This document shows positions 26,543 to 34,006 of a DNA stretch of 64,000 nt, in pieces (positions within the stretch are counted from its first letter, which is position 1; every line of letters begins with the position of its first letter). The notes beneath the pieces were generated by a model that made no database searches, was not told where the DNA came from, and worked only from the letters and a program-made list of their open reading frames with translations. Where the stretch lies: positions 1 through 64,000 of the forward strand of contig CAYYPL010000010.1 of assembly GCA_964473555.1 (NCBI GenBank), written 5' to 3'. Origin of the DNA: UBA11400 sp964473555. Lineage in GTDB: Bacteria; Bacteroidota; Rhodothermia; Balneolales; HLUCCA01. The position numbers were made by a program, and so were the translations under genes.

Positions 26543-26789
26543 CGTTAATAAGCGGGTTAGCAGGAAGCAGAGGTTCGAAGTGCAGGGTCAGAGGGCAGAG
26601 TGTAGAGGCTCTCCACGATGAAACCACACTCTCCACGAGCGAACGCCATACTCTCCGGCCGCGAAGCGAACACTCTCCGCGATGAAATCGCACTCAGGTT
26701 CCGCTCCCCACTTTTATTCATATAATTGTGTACAAAACCATAATAAAGTGTATATTTACCATTTAATAAGGGTATAGAGCACAATTAGT
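26543..26789. repeat. GCAGGG block and CTCTCC hairpin words upstream of hipBA
   Basis: Bases 26549-26610 resemble the GGGTTAGC/GTGCAGGGTCAGAGGGCAG block of the ABC gene insert. Bases 26610-26695 are four CTCTCC-led units of 20-22 bp, the last with the perfect hairpin GCGAT-GAA-ATCGC at 26679-26691. The remaining 90 bp are AT-rich and carry the hipBA promoter. Confidence 0.8.
26726..26758 (+). promoter_or_regulatory. Probable hipBA promoter
   Basis: TTG at 26726-26728 and TATATTTA at 26751-26758, with 22 bp between them, resemble the -33/-7 promoter of Bacteroidota. The hipB ATG is 31 bp downstream, giving a normal leader. Confidence 0.45.
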
Positions 26790-27083
26790 ATGATAACGGT
26801 TGAATCTATTTACAAAAGTATAGCTCAAAGGGTTCGGGCTCGAAGACTTGAGAAGAATCTTACGCAAAAGGCATTTGCAAAGCGTGCTGGAGTTGGGTAC
26901 GATGCGTATCGATCTTTTGAGTCGACTGGCGATACATCGCTTCGAAACCTGATACTAATCGCTTTTGTTTTAGGGGACGAAGATGTTTTTGAATCCATGT
27001 TTACCAAGAAATCCTACCAAAGCATAGACGAAGTAATCCGCCAAAAAGAAACTAAAACTCGCAAACGTGCATCTTCAACATGA
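26790..27083 (+). CDS. hipB: HipB-like HTH antitoxin
   Basis: A 97-residue XRE-type helix-turn-helix protein. RVRARRLEKNLTQKAFAKRAGVGYDAYRSFESTG spans the HTH (residues 12-45), followed by LRNLILIAFVLG and a basic tail. Its stop overlaps the hipA ATG (ATGA), as in most hipBA operons. It should repress the operon and restrain the HipA kinase. Confidence 0.88.
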   Translation: MITVESIYKSIAQRVRARRLEKNLTQKAFAKRAGVGYDAYRSFESTGDTSLRNLILIAFVLGDEDVFESMFTKKSYQSIDEVIRQKETKTRKRASST

Positions 27084-28162
27084 ATAGGATTAACGAAATT
27101 CAGGTAGTGATGAATGATGTGGAGGTGGGCAAGTTAGCTATTACCACAGATTATCTGTGTGCGTTTGAATACAGTCCGAATTGGCTGGAATGTGGATTTT
27201 CAATATCTCCGTTCTTTTTGCCACTAGAAAAAGAGGTTTATGTAGCAAGAAGGGATCCTTTCAATGGTGGTTTTGGTGTTTTTGACGATTGTCTTCCAGA
27301 CGGTTGGGGAAATTTAATCCTGGATCGATTTCTCAAACGTCAGGGAATAGATAGTCAACGGCTGACCTTGCTTCAACGTTTGGCTTTGGTTGGTTCTTCG
27401 GGGCGCGGAGCTCTTGAGTTTCGTCCTGACCTTAGTGATCAAAGTCCAAATGATGTCGCCGATTTCGATACCTTAGCTGAAGAAGCGGAAAAAATATTGA
27501 CTACAGAATACTCAGGCGGGGGAATTGATACGTTGTATAATTTTGGTGGGTCGCCAGGGGGAGCCAGACCTAAGGTTTTTGTCAATATGGACGATAGCGA
27601 ATGGATGGTAAAATTTAAATCTACCAATGATCCTCAAAATATCGGTGAAGTTGAGTATGAATATGCACTATTGGCAAAAAAATGTGGGATTGACATGCCC
27701 GATGTTCGTTTGTTTGAAGGCAAATACTTTGGAGTCAAACGTTTTGACAGATCCCACACAGGTAAAGTCCACACCATTAGTGCAGCAGGACTTCTACATG
27801 CAAATTACAGAGAACCATCTTTGGATTATGAGTCACTTTTGAATGCCTGTCTACAACTGACCCGAAATATGGAAGAAGTTGAAAAACTATTTCGGATCAT
27901 GGTGTTCAATGTAGCAATCAGAAACATGGATGATCACGCTAAAAACTTTTCGTTTCAGTATGTTGGTGGGGAGTGGAAGTTGTCGCCCGCTTATGATTTG
28001 TTACCTAGTGCCGGATTCAACGGTGAACATACCACTTCAGTGAATGGTAATGGGAATCCTGGCAGACAAGACCAACTCGCAGTAGCAAGAAAAGTCGGTA
28101 TGAAACTCGATAAAGCTAATGGAATTATTGATTGGGTGTATCAGGTGAGCAGGGAGCAGTGA
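27080..28162 (+). CDS. hipA: HipA-family serine/threonine kinase toxin, C-terminus altered by a repeat
   Basis: A 360-residue protein with the full HipA kinase core: DDCLPDGWGNLILDRFL, the G-rich loop GGSPGGARPK (near residues 154-163), the lysine strand WMVKF, the catalytic NMDDHAKNF (Asp284/Asp285) and LSPAYDLLPS. The last residues, about QVSREQ, are read from repeat DNA of the GAGCAGGGAGCAG type, so the native C-terminal helix seems lost or replaced. The kinase core is intact. Whether HipB control survives is unknown. Confidence 0.88.
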   Translation: MNRINEIQVVMNDVEVGKLAITTDYLCAFEYSPNWLECGFSISPFFLPLEKEVYVARRDPFNGGFGVFDDCLPDGWGNLILDRFLKRQGIDSQRLTLLQRLALVGSSGRGALEFRPDLSDQSPNDVADFDTLAEEAEKILTTEYSGGGIDTLYNFGGSPGGARPKVFVNMDDSEWMVKFKSTNDPQNIGEVEYEYALLAKKCGIDMPDVRLFEGKYFGVKRFDRSHTGKVHTISAAGLLHANYREPSLDYESLLNACLQLTRNMEEVEKLFRIMVFNVAIRNMDDHAKNFSFQYVGGEWKLSPAYDLLPSAGFNGEHTTSVNGNGNPGRQDQLAVARKVGMKLDKANGIIDWVYQVSREQ

Positions 28163-28200
28163 GCAGAATGCAGGGGGCAGAGGGCAGAGGCTCTCTGGCT
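28143..28200. repeat. GCAGGG-type repeat at the 3' end of hipA
   Basis: The stretch contains GAGCAGGGAGCAGTGAGCAG and then GCAGGGGGCAGAGGGCAGAGGC, words shared with 23105-23140 and 26580-26605. It forms the last codons of hipA on the plus strand and, on the minus strand, the end of a SET-domain fragment. Confidence 0.75.
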
Positions 28201-28373
28201 CTCAGACCAGTCCGAAGCAGTCTGGATTCTTCAATGAGCTCGTCGGGATGGATGTCTTCGAGGGCAAAAACGCCGTATCCGTGCAGCTCTGACTTCTGTA
28301 CTCGGATTTTAGCAGAAGGCCCTGCAAAGAAGTCCGGTACTTGTGCTGGCTGAAGTTTACAATGTGGAGTCAC
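28173..28373 (-). pseudogene. SET-domain protein fragment, cut off by the repeat
   Basis: On the minus strand residues 20-62 of an open frame read AKIRVQKSELHGYGVFALEDIHPDELIEE, the first strands of a SET-domain lysine methyltransferase (the GxGVFA motif). After RTGLRAREP the frame enters the repeat at the hipA end, and the catalytic NHS and Tyr motifs are missing. The simplest explanation is a gene truncated at the same junction that altered hipA. Whether it is expressed cannot be told. Confidence 0.6.
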
Positions 28374-28583
28374 TTGAAATTTGTTCTGTTGAATGGCACG
28401 ATCAAACCGACAAATATAGGGAAATTAATGCCTCGTTTCACGTTTGCGTTGTGGCGTTCCATTCTCAATACTTTTCCCTTATCTTCAACGCATTTAAAAA
28501 GTGCAGTCGGATGTTTCTCGTATTACCATGTGTCCATTTAAATGACCAATAACTTAAGCTGGGAAGGGATCTTCTAAAACTAA
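28374..28583. other. Gap with no recognised gene
   Basis: About 210 bp between the SET fragment and the MBOAT gene. A short plus-strand open frame exists but has no start context or family resemblance that I can name. It may be further debris of the truncated neighbour and the promoter region of the MBOAT gene. Confidence 0.5.
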
Positions 28584-30026
28584 ATGTTGTTCAATACGGT
28601 TGCATTCGCGGTTTTTTTTGTGATTGTTTTAGGGTTGTATTGGCTGGTGGGTCGTAATCGGATTCAGGCGCAAAATGTGTTTCTTATTATCGCCAGTTAC
28701 TTTTTTTATGCGCAATGGGACTGGCGATTTCTGTCGCTCATTGCCCTCAGTACCTTGCTGGACTATTTTGTTGGACTGGGATTCCTGAAATTCTCTTCGC
28801 CCGGTGCTCAAAAACGCATGCTATGGACAAGTCTGATCGGAAACCTCGGAATTCTGTTCTATTTCAAGTATTTCAACTTCTTTGTGGATAGTTTTATCGC
28901 ATTGTTCGATCAGTTTGGCGTGACAATCCACTATTCAACCGCGTCAATCATACTACCTGTTGGTATCAGTTTTTATACCTTTCAGACAATGAGCTACAGC
29001 ATTGATGTGTACCGACGGCGGCTCAAACCAACGACCGATTTTATCTCTTTTGCCGCCTTTGTCGCATTTTTTCCCCAACTGGTTGCCGGACCTATCGAAC
29101 GGGCGCGGAATCTGTTGCCACAGTTTCAACGGGTCAGAAGTATCACTCCGGAAAAGCTTGTCGAGGGATTCGAATTGATTCTGTGGGGGCTTTTCAAAAA
29201 GCTGGTGATTGCTGACAACAGTGCGCCACTGGTGAATCACATTTTTGACACATCAGACGCTGCCAACGGAAGTACTCTATTGATCGGGGCTTTATTGTTT
29301 ATGATTCAGCTATATATGGATTTCTCTGCCTACTCGGACATTGCCATTGGAGTCAGTCGATTCTTTGGATTTCGGCTGATGCGAAACTTCGCTTATCCCT
29401 ATTTCTCCAGAGATGTGGCTGAGGTCTGGAGTCGCTGGCATATATCCCTCAGCACATGGTTTCGCGATTATATTTATGTCCCCCTTAGTGTTCGAAGATC
29501 TGAACACGTGCGGTGGAAGTTGTTTGTGGTTATCCTGGTGTTTGGACTCTCGGGTCTTTGGCATGGGGCATCGTGGAATTTTGTGACCTGGGGACTACTC
29601 TTTGCGGTTATGTATGCCAAACACGTACTTTTTCCCCGCCGAACACCCAGAACGACCATCGTTGCTGAAGGAAAAATGTTACCATCACTCACGGAGCTCC
29701 GCCAGATGGTGTTTACTTTTGCCTCGATTACTGTTCCCTGTATCTTTTTTCGAGCTGAGAGCATGGAACAGGGCATGGATTTCTTCCGGGGAATTGTATC
29801 TATCTCGCTGTTTGAACTTCCGAGTGTGTATCCCGAGGTTTCTCTGATTGTTTTGATGGTGATGTTTGGTGCAATCGAGTGGATCGGACGTCACCATTGG
29901 TCACCGCTCACCTTTTTTCACAATTATCCCTTCTGGGTCCAGTGGAGTGTGTATCAGATCGTGATTGCACTAACCTGGTACTACCGAGCCCTGGAAAAGT
30001 CGGATTTTATCTATTTTCAGTTTTAG
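28584..30026 (+). CDS. MBOAT-family O-acyltransferase (AlgI/DltB-like)
   Basis: A 480-residue polytopic membrane protein with about 11 hydrophobic segments. The AlgI pattern is clear: FASYFFYAQWDWRF-like start, LPVGISFYTFQTMSYSIDVYR (near residue 125), AFFPQLVAGPIERA (near 160), and GLSGLWHGASWNFVTWG with the catalytic His at 327. Such proteins carry acyl groups across the inner membrane for O-acetylation of polysaccharides, usually with an SGNH/DltD-like partner, and one lies at 31286. Confidence 0.92.
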   Translation: MLFNTVAFAVFFVIVLGLYWLVGRNRIQAQNVFLIIASYFFYAQWDWRFLSLIALSTLLDYFVGLGFLKFSSPGAQKRMLWTSLIGNLGILFYFKYFNFFVDSFIALFDQFGVTIHYSTASIILPVGISFYTFQTMSYSIDVYRRRLKPTTDFISFAAFVAFFPQLVAGPIERARNLLPQFQRVRSITPEKLVEGFELILWGLFKKLVIADNSAPLVNHIFDTSDAANGSTLLIGALLFMIQLYMDFSAYSDIAIGVSRFFGFRLMRNFAYPYFSRDVAEVWSRWHISLSTWFRDYIYVPLSVRRSEHVRWKLFVVILVFGLSGLWHGASWNFVTWGLLFAVMYAKHVLFPRRTPRTTIVAEGKMLPSLTELRQMVFTFASITVPCIFFRAESMEQGMDFFRGIVSISLFELPSVYPEVSLIVLMVMFGAIEWIGRHHWSPLTFFHNYPFWVQWSVYQIVIALTWYYRALEKSDFIYFQF

Positions 30027-30199
30027 TGATCGCTATGCGAGAGAGGAGAGAGGAGAGAGGAGAGACGAGAGAGGAGAGAGGAGAGAGGAGAGACGAGAGA
30101 GGAGAGAGGAGAGAGGAGAGAACGGGTAAATTTGGTAAGATAAAAATCTATTTATTGTTTGAATTAGTACTATTTTTCGGTGCTTTTTAGGGACTTCTT
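30027..30199. repeat. Perfect heptamer array with 28-bp higher order
   Basis: TCGC-TAT-GCGA, a small hairpin, is at 30030-30040. Bases 30039-30122 are twelve 7-bp words without a phase break: three GAGAGAG then one GAGAGAC, the same again, then three GAGAGAG and a last GAGAGAA. This gives an exact 28-bp super-period, the purest array in the window. The remaining 77 bp are AT-rich and precede the next gene. Confidence 0.92.
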
Positions 30200-30235
30200 G
30201 TGAGTGTCAAAGTAAGATATAAGGTGAGTAACATC

Positions 30236-31111
30236 ATGAAACTAAGTGTTCTAGTAGTCTGCTATAACCAAGAAAAATTCATTGCACAGGCTTTAGAAAG
30301 TATTCTGATGCAGCAGACGAATTTTCCGTTTGAGGTGGTCATAGCCGATGATTACTCAACAGATGGGACCGTTGCTGTCGCTCATTCCCTGCTAAAATCC
30401 AGCACGATTGACTATCGCGTGTTGCCATCGGACCAGAACCTAGGGCTGTCCTTGAATTACCAGCGTGGATTTACTGCGTGTAGGGGAGAATATATAGCCG
30501 TTCTGGAAGGTGATGATTATTGGATATCAACGAATCATCTACAAATGCACGCCGACCAGCTGGATAAAGATTCAGACTATGTACTGTCCATTAACAGAAA
30601 AGTCATTAAAGATGAAATTACAGGCTATGCAACTGAAGGAAAATGGCCTTTCGATACAGATGTGATGGATATCAACACGGAAATGCTGATTATGTATAAT
30701 CACATCGGCAATTTTTCATGTTGTATGTTCAGGAAATCAGCCCTCGACCGTATCGATCCATCTATGTACGCGCAAGGTTGTGCAGACTGGATGCATGGGA
30801 TTGTACTCAGTGAAATGGGTAAGATCAGCAAAATGAAATACGTTTCTTCAGCGTATCGGATTCACCAAAAAGGAGAGTGGAGTGGTAAAAGTAGTGTTGA
30901 GAAAATAAACAATCTCATCAATCACGCTATCCCTAAAATTGATGCATTCCTGAATTACAGACATACACACGTTTTCCGGGAAAGAATAATCACTTTGCAG
31001 GCGGATTTAAAAGAAGTAACCAGTTTTTCTTACTATTTACGCCAGAAAGTGCCTTATCCGATTCGATTTCACATAAAGAAATTCCTCAATTCTATCAACA
31101 TCAACGTGTAA
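30236..31111 (+). CDS. Glycosyltransferase family 2
   Basis: About 291 residues from ATG 30236; a GTG at 30200 would add 12 residues that do not belong to the fold. KLSVLVVCYNQEKFIAQALESIL, VIADDYSTDGT and GEYIAVLEGDDYWIS (EGDD) show the GT-A fold of GT2, closest within the window to the enzyme at 12563. It lies between the MBOAT and SGNH-like genes. Confidence 0.87.
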   Translation: MKLSVLVVCYNQEKFIAQALESILMQQTNFPFEVVIADDYSTDGTVAVAHSLLKSSTIDYRVLPSDQNLGLSLNYQRGFTACRGEYIAVLEGDDYWISTNHLQMHADQLDKDSDYVLSINRKVIKDEITGYATEGKWPFDTDVMDINTEMLIMYNHIGNFSCCMFRKSALDRIDPSMYAQGCADWMHGIVLSEMGKISKMKYVSSAYRIHQKGEWSGKSSVEKINNLINHAIPKIDAFLNYRHTHVFRERIITLQADLKEVTSFSYYLRQKVPYPIRFHIKKFLNSININV

Positions 31112-31285
31112 GCCGGTAAGTGAGTCCAGCAATAGGCCTACACTGCAATATGAACCATTGGACTATACAACCAGGTAGCAATGAATAATTCTATGGTTCC
31201 AGTTAAACCGGGTCGATACAGTTTTACAACATATCCTCCCACTAAACTAATCCCTGTTCACTGATCGTCTGAATAATCCCCATCT

Positions 31286-32248
31286 GTGAAATCAATCGTT
31301 GTTAAGCTCATCATCATTTTGTTACCGCTGATTCTCTTCAGTGCATTGGTAGAGGTGGGGACGTTGATGAAGCAGGATATGTATCAAAAAAAGGCAGAGC
31401 TTTTGGATCTCCACAAGGATGAGGTGGAGGTCTTGTTTATGGGTAGTTCCATGATGCTGACTGCCGTGATGCCCCACCTTAGCGCCGTGCCTGCATTGAA
31501 TCTCGGACTTCCGGTGGAAAACGTGTATACATCGCTGCGGTTAGCCTCCCATCTGCAACCGGATCTTCCTAGGTTACACACACTGGTTATCAGTGTGTAT
31601 GACGACAGTTTTCTGCTCCAAGATGTCCAGAAAACCCACGCGGAACGGGACTACTGGATCCGTTTTGGATTGGAACCGGAGCATCCGGTAGAGGAGCTGT
31701 TTGCTGTTTTTTCCAATTCGACCCGGCGAACTCTTGAGATGATTCCTTTTATTCCCTGGAATTTTGAAAATCATCCGGCTACCGAAGGTATCACCACGCA
31801 TCCTACCGAGCGCGGTCATATCTACTACCTGAATCAGGAACCCATTGATTTCCCAAAATTGGCGGAACTGATGTGTGCATCTCAAGATTTTCCGATTCAA
31901 CCCGAAATTCTTGAAAAGAATGTAAACTGGATCAAAAAGTGGCTTGAAATCAACCTGTCACCGGACACCCGGGTCGTTTTTGTGGCACTTCCCTCAGAGA
32001 AGCATTGTGTGGACAGCAGGCCCGAATCGTGGCGAAATGTGCTCCGGTTAAAGATGAACGAACTCACCGAATCCTGTTCCAGGTGTACCTTTCTGGACTA
32101 TTCCCAATCACCGGAATGGCATCAGTCGGAGTTTTTTGCTGATTCCGTTCACATGAATCTGCAGGGTGCTACTACGTTTACTCAAGCCCTGCTGAACGAC
32201 CTGGGCCTACCTCTGTTTCCTGATGAGCAACTGAACAAGTATCCCTGA
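31286..32248 (+). CDS. SGNH-hydrolase-like membrane-anchored protein (possible O-acetylation partner)
   Basis: A 320-residue protein starting at GTG 31286. An N-terminal hydrophobic segment (residues 4-22) suggests an inner-membrane anchor with a periplasmic domain. LFMGSSMM (Ser near 53) resembles the SGNH block I, and DSVHMNLQGA (near 295) supplies the Asp-x2-His of block V. DltD- and AlgX/J-like proteins with this order finish the acyl transfer begun by an MBOAT protein. The family assignment is moderate. Confidence 0.7.
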   Translation: MKSIVVKLIIILLPLILFSALVEVGTLMKQDMYQKKAELLDLHKDEVEVLFMGSSMMLTAVMPHLSAVPALNLGLPVENVYTSLRLASHLQPDLPRLHTLVISVYDDSFLLQDVQKTHAERDYWIRFGLEPEHPVEELFAVFSNSTRRTLEMIPFIPWNFENHPATEGITTHPTERGHIYYLNQEPIDFPKLAELMCASQDFPIQPEILEKNVNWIKKWLEINLSPDTRVVFVALPSEKHCVDSRPESWRNVLRLKMNELTESCSRCTFLDYSQSPEWHQSEFFADSVHMNLQGATTFTQALLNDLGLPLFPDEQLNKYP

Positions 32249-32339
32249 TCCGGGTTAAGCGGATGTCGAATTCCGTTCGAGTCCTGTACCATACGTTTAA
32301 ACCCCTGTATCAGTACTTCAGGTCAATCCAACGAGCTGT

Positions 32340-33320
32340 TCAGGGGTTCATATGTTCCCAAAACAGATCTGTTAACGCTTTGGGTGCGCGGCTGAAACCG
32401 GGGAGAATCAGGTGAGCGTCCTGTGGATCAAAACTGGCGAGTATGAATCCATCCGCGCTATAGGACTCCCCGATGGAATGTTCAGCCAGTATCACCGCGC
32501 CGAGTTTCTGGAGTTTTTCCAGACAATCCTGGTGTGTTGTTGCGGATCCGGATATCATTTTATGATGCGTAGAAATCGCGATAAATCGGATTTTTGATTG
32601 TTTCTCGTTCAGGGAAAAAGACTCCAGGAAGGATGTTTCGGCACCCTGGATGTCGAGATGGAGCATTTCGATAGGTTTATAGTCCAATTCCCGGCTGAGA
32701 GCAGGCATGTGTAACTGCGGAATGAATGGCTCGGTTTCGGTATTGCTGGCGGGACGCTGTTTCTCTTCCAGACCGATGAAAGCCTGTATGAACCGGGCCT
32801 GGTGATGGTTCAATGCGGTATTGAATCGACCCAGTTCCAGTGCGGCAAGGTCTGGTTCCACACATACGGCTGTGGATCCTGGCACCTGTTTCAGGTACCA
32901 GTTGGTATAGTAACACCAGTTCGAGCCCAGCTCCACCATCAGACTGTCCCTTCTTACATGGTTCAGGATGTGGTGAAAAAGAAATTCCTCTTGGGGTTCG
33001 TGATGTCCCTGAAGCCGGGCTATGATCGCCATCATCCACCCGCCTTCATAGCCCCCGGCCTTGACCCTAATCCCGTTGTGCATGGTCTGCAGGTAGGTAT
33101 TCCCTGTACAGGTGATATTCCCTGCACCCTCGACTTTGGGAATGGAATCACAGTCATTACAGGATAGCGTCATGGCAATGCGGATGTTGGCCAGGGTAGA
33201 GTACAGTCTGGTATCCAGTACGGGCAGGTGTGACGCCATGTGCGATTTTCGGCGCTGTATCAGGCCTATTCGGACCAGCACTCGTTTCAGTTGCTTTCGA
33301 AGGAACAATGTAGGGATCAT
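32340..33320 (-). CDS. FkbM-family methyltransferase
   Basis: A 326-residue SAM-dependent methyltransferase. Motif I is MVELGSNWCYYTNWYLK (near residue 128), then AVCVEPDLAALELGRFNTALN, and the FkbM signature IEMLHLDIQGAETSFLESF (near 217). It may O-methylate a sugar of the polysaccharide. Its ATG overlaps the stop of the upstream sulfotransferase gene (ATGA), so it is the last gene of the minus-strand operon. Confidence 0.87.
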   Translation of the reverse strand: MIPTLFLRKQLKRVLVRIGLIQRRKSHMASHLPVLDTRLYSTLANIRIAMTLSCNDCDSIPKVEGAGNITCTGNTYLQTMHNGIRVKAGGYEGGWMMAIIARLQGHHEPQEEFLFHHILNHVRRDSLMVELGSNWCYYTNWYLKQVPGSTAVCVEPDLAALELGRFNTALNHHQARFIQAFIGLEEKQRPASNTETEPFIPQLHMPALSRELDYKPIEMLHLDIQGAETSFLESFSLNEKQSKIRFIAISTHHKMISGSATTHQDCLEKLQKLGAVILAEHSIGESYSADGFILASFDPQDAHLILPGFSRAPKALTDLFWEHMNP

Positions 33321-34006
33321 GCTTTATAGAGGTGATTAGATGCTTCCGAGTAGTACCAGGAAAAATGCTGCTCAATATCAGCCAGTAACGAAGAGGCTTC
33401 GTACAGATAGGTGTGGATTTTCCGATCCGGTTTTGGGTTCACATTGAGTCGATGAAGCCCTGCTTTAGATGCTGGAAGATCCAGTTCTACAGAGAGTTTA
33501 GTCAGGGCGTTCTCTAAATTTTCGAAGGGCAACAAATAGGTCTGATTCCATAAGGGTCCGTCAATGTTAAAAAATGAGTGATACGTCTCCACTTTTTTTT
33601 CGAGGATCGCAACCTCCAGAAAGCGACAAAATGATTCTTCACGGGCTGTCAGGATCACTTTAGGAAGTACTGGCACTCCAAATGAGGTAAAAGGAACATG
33701 TTTCCAGAATGTGTACAAAGATACCAGCATATCAAATGGATCCCGCAGGACCCCAATGATTCGGAGTTCGTTGAGTGCTATAGGGGGATTGCTATCCGAG
33801 TTGTTTTTGCTAAAAATGTTTTTTTGTCTACTACGGATCAACTTAATCGCTCCTTTAACATTCAAATGGCTGACCTTTTTGTGTAACCGCTCGGTTTCCA
33901 AAAATTCGGCATCTTCAAAGGTGCTCTTAAACCAATCGGTGATCGAGGTTCCGCCACATTTAGGATAATGGGCGAAAGCGATGTTATGGGAGGGAGAGTA
34001 GATCAT
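33317..34006 (-). CDS. Sulfotransferase family 2-like
   Basis: About 229 residues from ATG 34006, overlapping the preceding gene by 23 bp; an in-frame ATG at 34060 would add 18 residues. HNIAFAHYPKCGGTSITDWFK is the PAPS-binding start of the Sulfotransfer_2 type and IGVLRDPFDMLVSLYTFWK the second phosphate site. The rest matches the usual length. It likely sulfates a sugar of the nascent polymer. Confidence 0.85.
   Translation of the reverse strand: MIYSPSHNIAFAHYPKCGGTSITDWFKSTFEDAEFLETERLHKKVSHLNVKGAIKLIRSRQKNIFSKNNSDSNPPIALNELRIIGVLRDPFDMLVSLYTFWKHVPFTSFGVPVLPKVILTAREESFCRFLEVAILEKKVETYHSFFNIDGPLWNQTYLLPFENLENALTKLSVELDLPASKAGLHRLNVNPKPDRKIHTYLYEASSLLADIEQHFSWYYSEASNHLYKA

Noticed and set aside
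23650..26700. CRISPR-like arrays in the CTCTCC unit repeats
   Set aside because: Units are about 20 bp with a variable internal hairpin, no constant repeat of 24-40 bp and no unique spacers of even length; no cas genes are nearby.
28341..28541. Plus-strand open frames of 66-69 codons before the MBOAT gene
   Set aside because: Two overlapping frames, no motif, no start context and no neighbour logic; more likely debris of a truncated region.
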